From contig CAJUMD010000088.1 in the NCBI GenBank assembly GCA_910587275.1, positions 1 to 14,267 of the forward strand: a DNA stretch of 14,267 nucleotides, given 5' to 3'. Below, in pieces: positions 12,466-14,267 of the stretch (the first letter of the stretch is position 1; the number at the start of each line of letters is the position of its first letter). The DNA is from an uncultured Kineothrix sp. (GTDB lineage Bacteria > Bacillota > Clostridia > Lachnospirales > Lachnospiraceae). Under the pieces are notes generated by a model, which did not search any database, was not told where the DNA came from, and saw nothing but the letters and a program-made list of their open reading frames with translations. Both the position numbers and the translations under genes were made by a program.

Positions 12466-14267
12466 TTATTCCTGCTCCAGTTTCCCGGTATAAAGCTGAT
12501 AATACATTCCTTTCTTTGCCAGCAGACCCTCATGGTTTCCCCGTTCCACAATCCTTCCATGATCCAGTACCATGATCACATCTGAATTTTTGATCGTGGA
12601 AAGCCTGTGGGCAATCACAAATACTGTCCTGCCTTTCATGAGCCGGTCCATACCGTCCTGCACGATTTTCTCTGTCCGGGTATCAATGCTTGAAGTCGCT
12701 TCATCTAAAACCAACACCGGAGGGTCCGCCACAGCTACCCTTGCGATTGCCAGGAGCTGTCTCTGCCCCTGGGAAAGACTGCTGCCGCTGCTTTTCAGAA
12801 CAGTCTGATACCCATCTGAAAGTTTCATAATAAATTCATGGGCATTTGCCAGCTTTGCGGCTTGTATCACATCTTCCTCCGTAGCATCCAGCTTTCCATA
12901 CCGGATATTATCCATCACCGTTCCTGTGAATAAATGCGTATCCTGTAAAACAATCCCAAGAGAATGCCGCAAGTCTTCCTTCCTGATTTTATTAATGTTA
13001 ATCCCATCGTACCGGATTTTTCCATCCTGAATGTCATAAAACCGGTTCAGCAGATTGGTTATGGTCGTCTTTCCTGCACCTGTTGCCCCTACAAAAGCCA
13101 CTTTCTGCCCCGGTCTTGCAAAAATCTCAATATCGTGCAGAACTGTTTTTCCATCGGTGTATCCAAAATCCACATGATCAAATACCACATCCCCCTGCAT
13201 CGGCTGATAGGTAGTCGTATTATCTGCCTTATGATAATGCTTCCACGCCCACACACCGGTCCTGTCCGGAACCTCGGTCAGATTTCCCTTTTCATCATAG
13301 CGTGCATTCACCAGCTTCACATATCCGCTGTCCTTTTCCGGTTCTTCATCCAATAGTCCAAAAATCCTCTCTGCCCCCGCAATCGCCATAATGATAGAAT
13401 TTAACTGCTGTGAAAGCTGTGAAATCGGTTGGTTGAAAGAACGTGAAAACTGCAGGAAGGATGCCAGCGTCCCCAGTGTCATATGCCCGCCGAAGATAGA
13501 CAGGCACGCCCCCACCATTGCAATTACCGCATAGCTGACATATCCCAGATTGCCAAGCACCGGCATAAGGATGCTGGCATAACGGTTGGCATTGTTCGCA
13601 CTGTCACGCAGCTTTCCATTCAAACACCTAAAATCCTGTATACAGGCATCTTCATGGCAGAACACCTTCACCACTTTCTGTCCTTCCATCATTTCCTCTA
13701 TGTAGCCGTTCAGATTGCCCACATCTGTCTGCTGTTTCACAAAATAATATCTGCTTTTTGAGGATATGGTTTTCGTTGCAAATACCATACAGATGACCAT
13801 CACCACCGTAATCAGTGTGAGCGGCCGGCTTAAGACCAGCATGGAAAAGAACACACCCACAATCGTAATCACTGCGGACAGCATCTGCGGTATGCTTTGG
13901 CTGACCACCTGGCGCAGTGTGTCTGTGTTATTGGTGTAGATACTCATGATATCCCCGTGGGATTTTGTATCAAAATAACGGATCGGCAACCGTTCCATAT
14001 GGCGGAACAAATCATCCCTCACTGTCTTCAACATTCCCTGGGACACATAAATCATGATGAAGTTATAGGCCCATGTGCAGAACACACCAATATAATAAAC
14101 TGCCGCCATCACAAACAACGCCCGTAAAAGAGGGGTCAGGTCAGGCTGCACCTGGTTCACAAAAGGTAAAATATAATCATCAATCAAGTTCCTCATGAAC
14201 AGTGTGCCACCAATATTTGCAACGGTGCTGACCAGGATACATAATGCTACAAGCAGGCACTGCCATT
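12466..14267 (-). CDS. ABC exporter half-transporter, fused permease and ATPase (5' end outside window)
   Basis: The frame stays open to the right edge; ATG 14194-14196 is internal, and 23 further in-frame codons upstream (LLVALCILVSTVANIGGTLF) form part of the first membrane helix. Numbering from that ATG, residues 1-275 are a type-I exporter membrane domain. About 285-330 form an unusual linker (NARYDEKGNLTEVPDRTGVW), and 335-576 are the ATPase with Walker A GATGAGKTT (370-378), Q-loop Gln418, signature LSQGQ (474-478), Walker B VLVLDE (494-499) and switch His530. All catalytic residues are canonical. Such proteins usually work as heterodimers, and the partner would lie beyond the right edge. 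The substrate is unknown; multidrug or peptide export is typical. The gene reads towards the metal operon without a clear terminator. Confidence 0.93.
   Translation of the reverse strand, partial: WQCLLVALCILVSTVANIGGTLFMRNLIDDYILPFVNQVQPDLTPLLRALFVMAAVYYIGVFCTWAYNFIMIYVSQGMLKTVRDDLFRHMERLPIRYFDTKSHGDIMSIYTNNTDTLRQVVSQSIPQMLSAVITIVGVFFSMLVLSRPLTLITVVMVICMVFATKTISSKSRYYFVKQQTDVGNLNGYIEEMMEGQKVVKVFCHEDACIQDFRCLNGKLRDSANNANRYASILMPVLGNLGYVSYAVIAMVGACLSIFGGHMTLGTLASFLQFSRSFNQPISQLSQQLNSIIMAIAGAERIFGLLDEEPEKDSGYVKLVNARYDEKGNLTEVPDRTGVWAWKHYHKADNTTTYQPMQGDVVFDHVDFGYTDGKTVLHDIEIFARPGQKVAFVGATGAGKTTITNLLNRFYDIQDGKIRYDGININKIRKEDLRHSLGIVLQDTHLFTGTVMDNIRYGKLDATEEDVIQAAKLANAHEFIMKLSDGYQTVLKSSGSSLSQGQRQLLAIARVAVADPPVLVLDEATSSIDTRTEKIVQDGMDRLMKGRTVFVIAHRLSTIKNSDVIMVLDHGRIVERGNHEGLLAKKGMYYQLYTGKLEQE

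Noticed and set aside
1..14267. tRNA, rRNA, known riboswitch, replication origin or attachment site
   Set aside because: Looking through the spacers on both strands I saw no cloverleaf with a CCA-type end, no rRNA signature, no known riboswitch core, and no att-like duplication.

Overview
The window looks like a chromosomal segment of a Gram-positive anaerobe of class Clostridia, most likely Lachnospiraceae. The reasons are strong AGGAGG-type ribosome binding sites, a pyrB-pyrI pair encoding a regulated aspartate carbamoyltransferase, a DUF5050-type propeller protein, two PF06541 'putative ABC transporter permease' proteins, a YlmH-type S4 protein, and a His-rich COG0523 GTPase. Family assignments come from reading the translations; no search was run. 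The window cuts a gene at each end: an XRE-type regulator on the left and an ABC exporter on the right.

Layout. Positions 1-2434 (+ strand) hold the tail of an HTH regulator with two membrane helices, a signal-less amidase_3 cell-wall hydrolase, and a membrane-anchored seven-repeat propeller protein with a clear promoter, ending at a 21-bp perfect hairpin. Positions 2443-4161 (- strand) hold a two-gene accessory module: an OLD/AAA15-like ATPase overlapping (TAATG) a TOPRIM/DUF3226-like gene, with its own promoter and an embedded 14-bp palindrome. The TOPRIM gene is broken by an apparent out-of-frame internal deletion. Positions 4226-5833 hold a small PF06541 membrane protein (+), a bacterial PH-domain protein (-) and a nitroreductase (+). 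Positions 5950-7349 are pyrB-pyrI. Positions 7496-8317 encode a PHP-domain phosphoesterase with a TTG start and a hairpin leader. A four-gene minus-strand operon then runs from 12164 down to 8319: a COG0523 metallochaperone GTPase with a His/Cys-rich repeat tract, a second CobW-like GTPase fused to a YcgQ/DUF1980-like domain, YlmH, and a PF06541 protein with a coiled-coil tail. A roughly 300-bp spacer carries the operon promoter and a nested palindromic element. The window ends in an ABC exporter half-transporter (-).

Working together. The ATPase-TOPRIM pair resembles two-gene anti-phage systems (PARIS, RloAB/AbiL, OLD/Gabija logic), and here it seems to have lost its effector. The tandem COG0523 proteins suggest zinc or other metal trafficking, co-transcribed with a translation-quality-control factor. 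The two pyr genes form one enzyme complex. The other genes look like ordinary chromosomal neighbours. The most distinctive points are the decayed ATPase-TOPRIM module, the metal-GTPase operon with its 33-bp tandem repeat, and the nested palindrome at 12241-12310.
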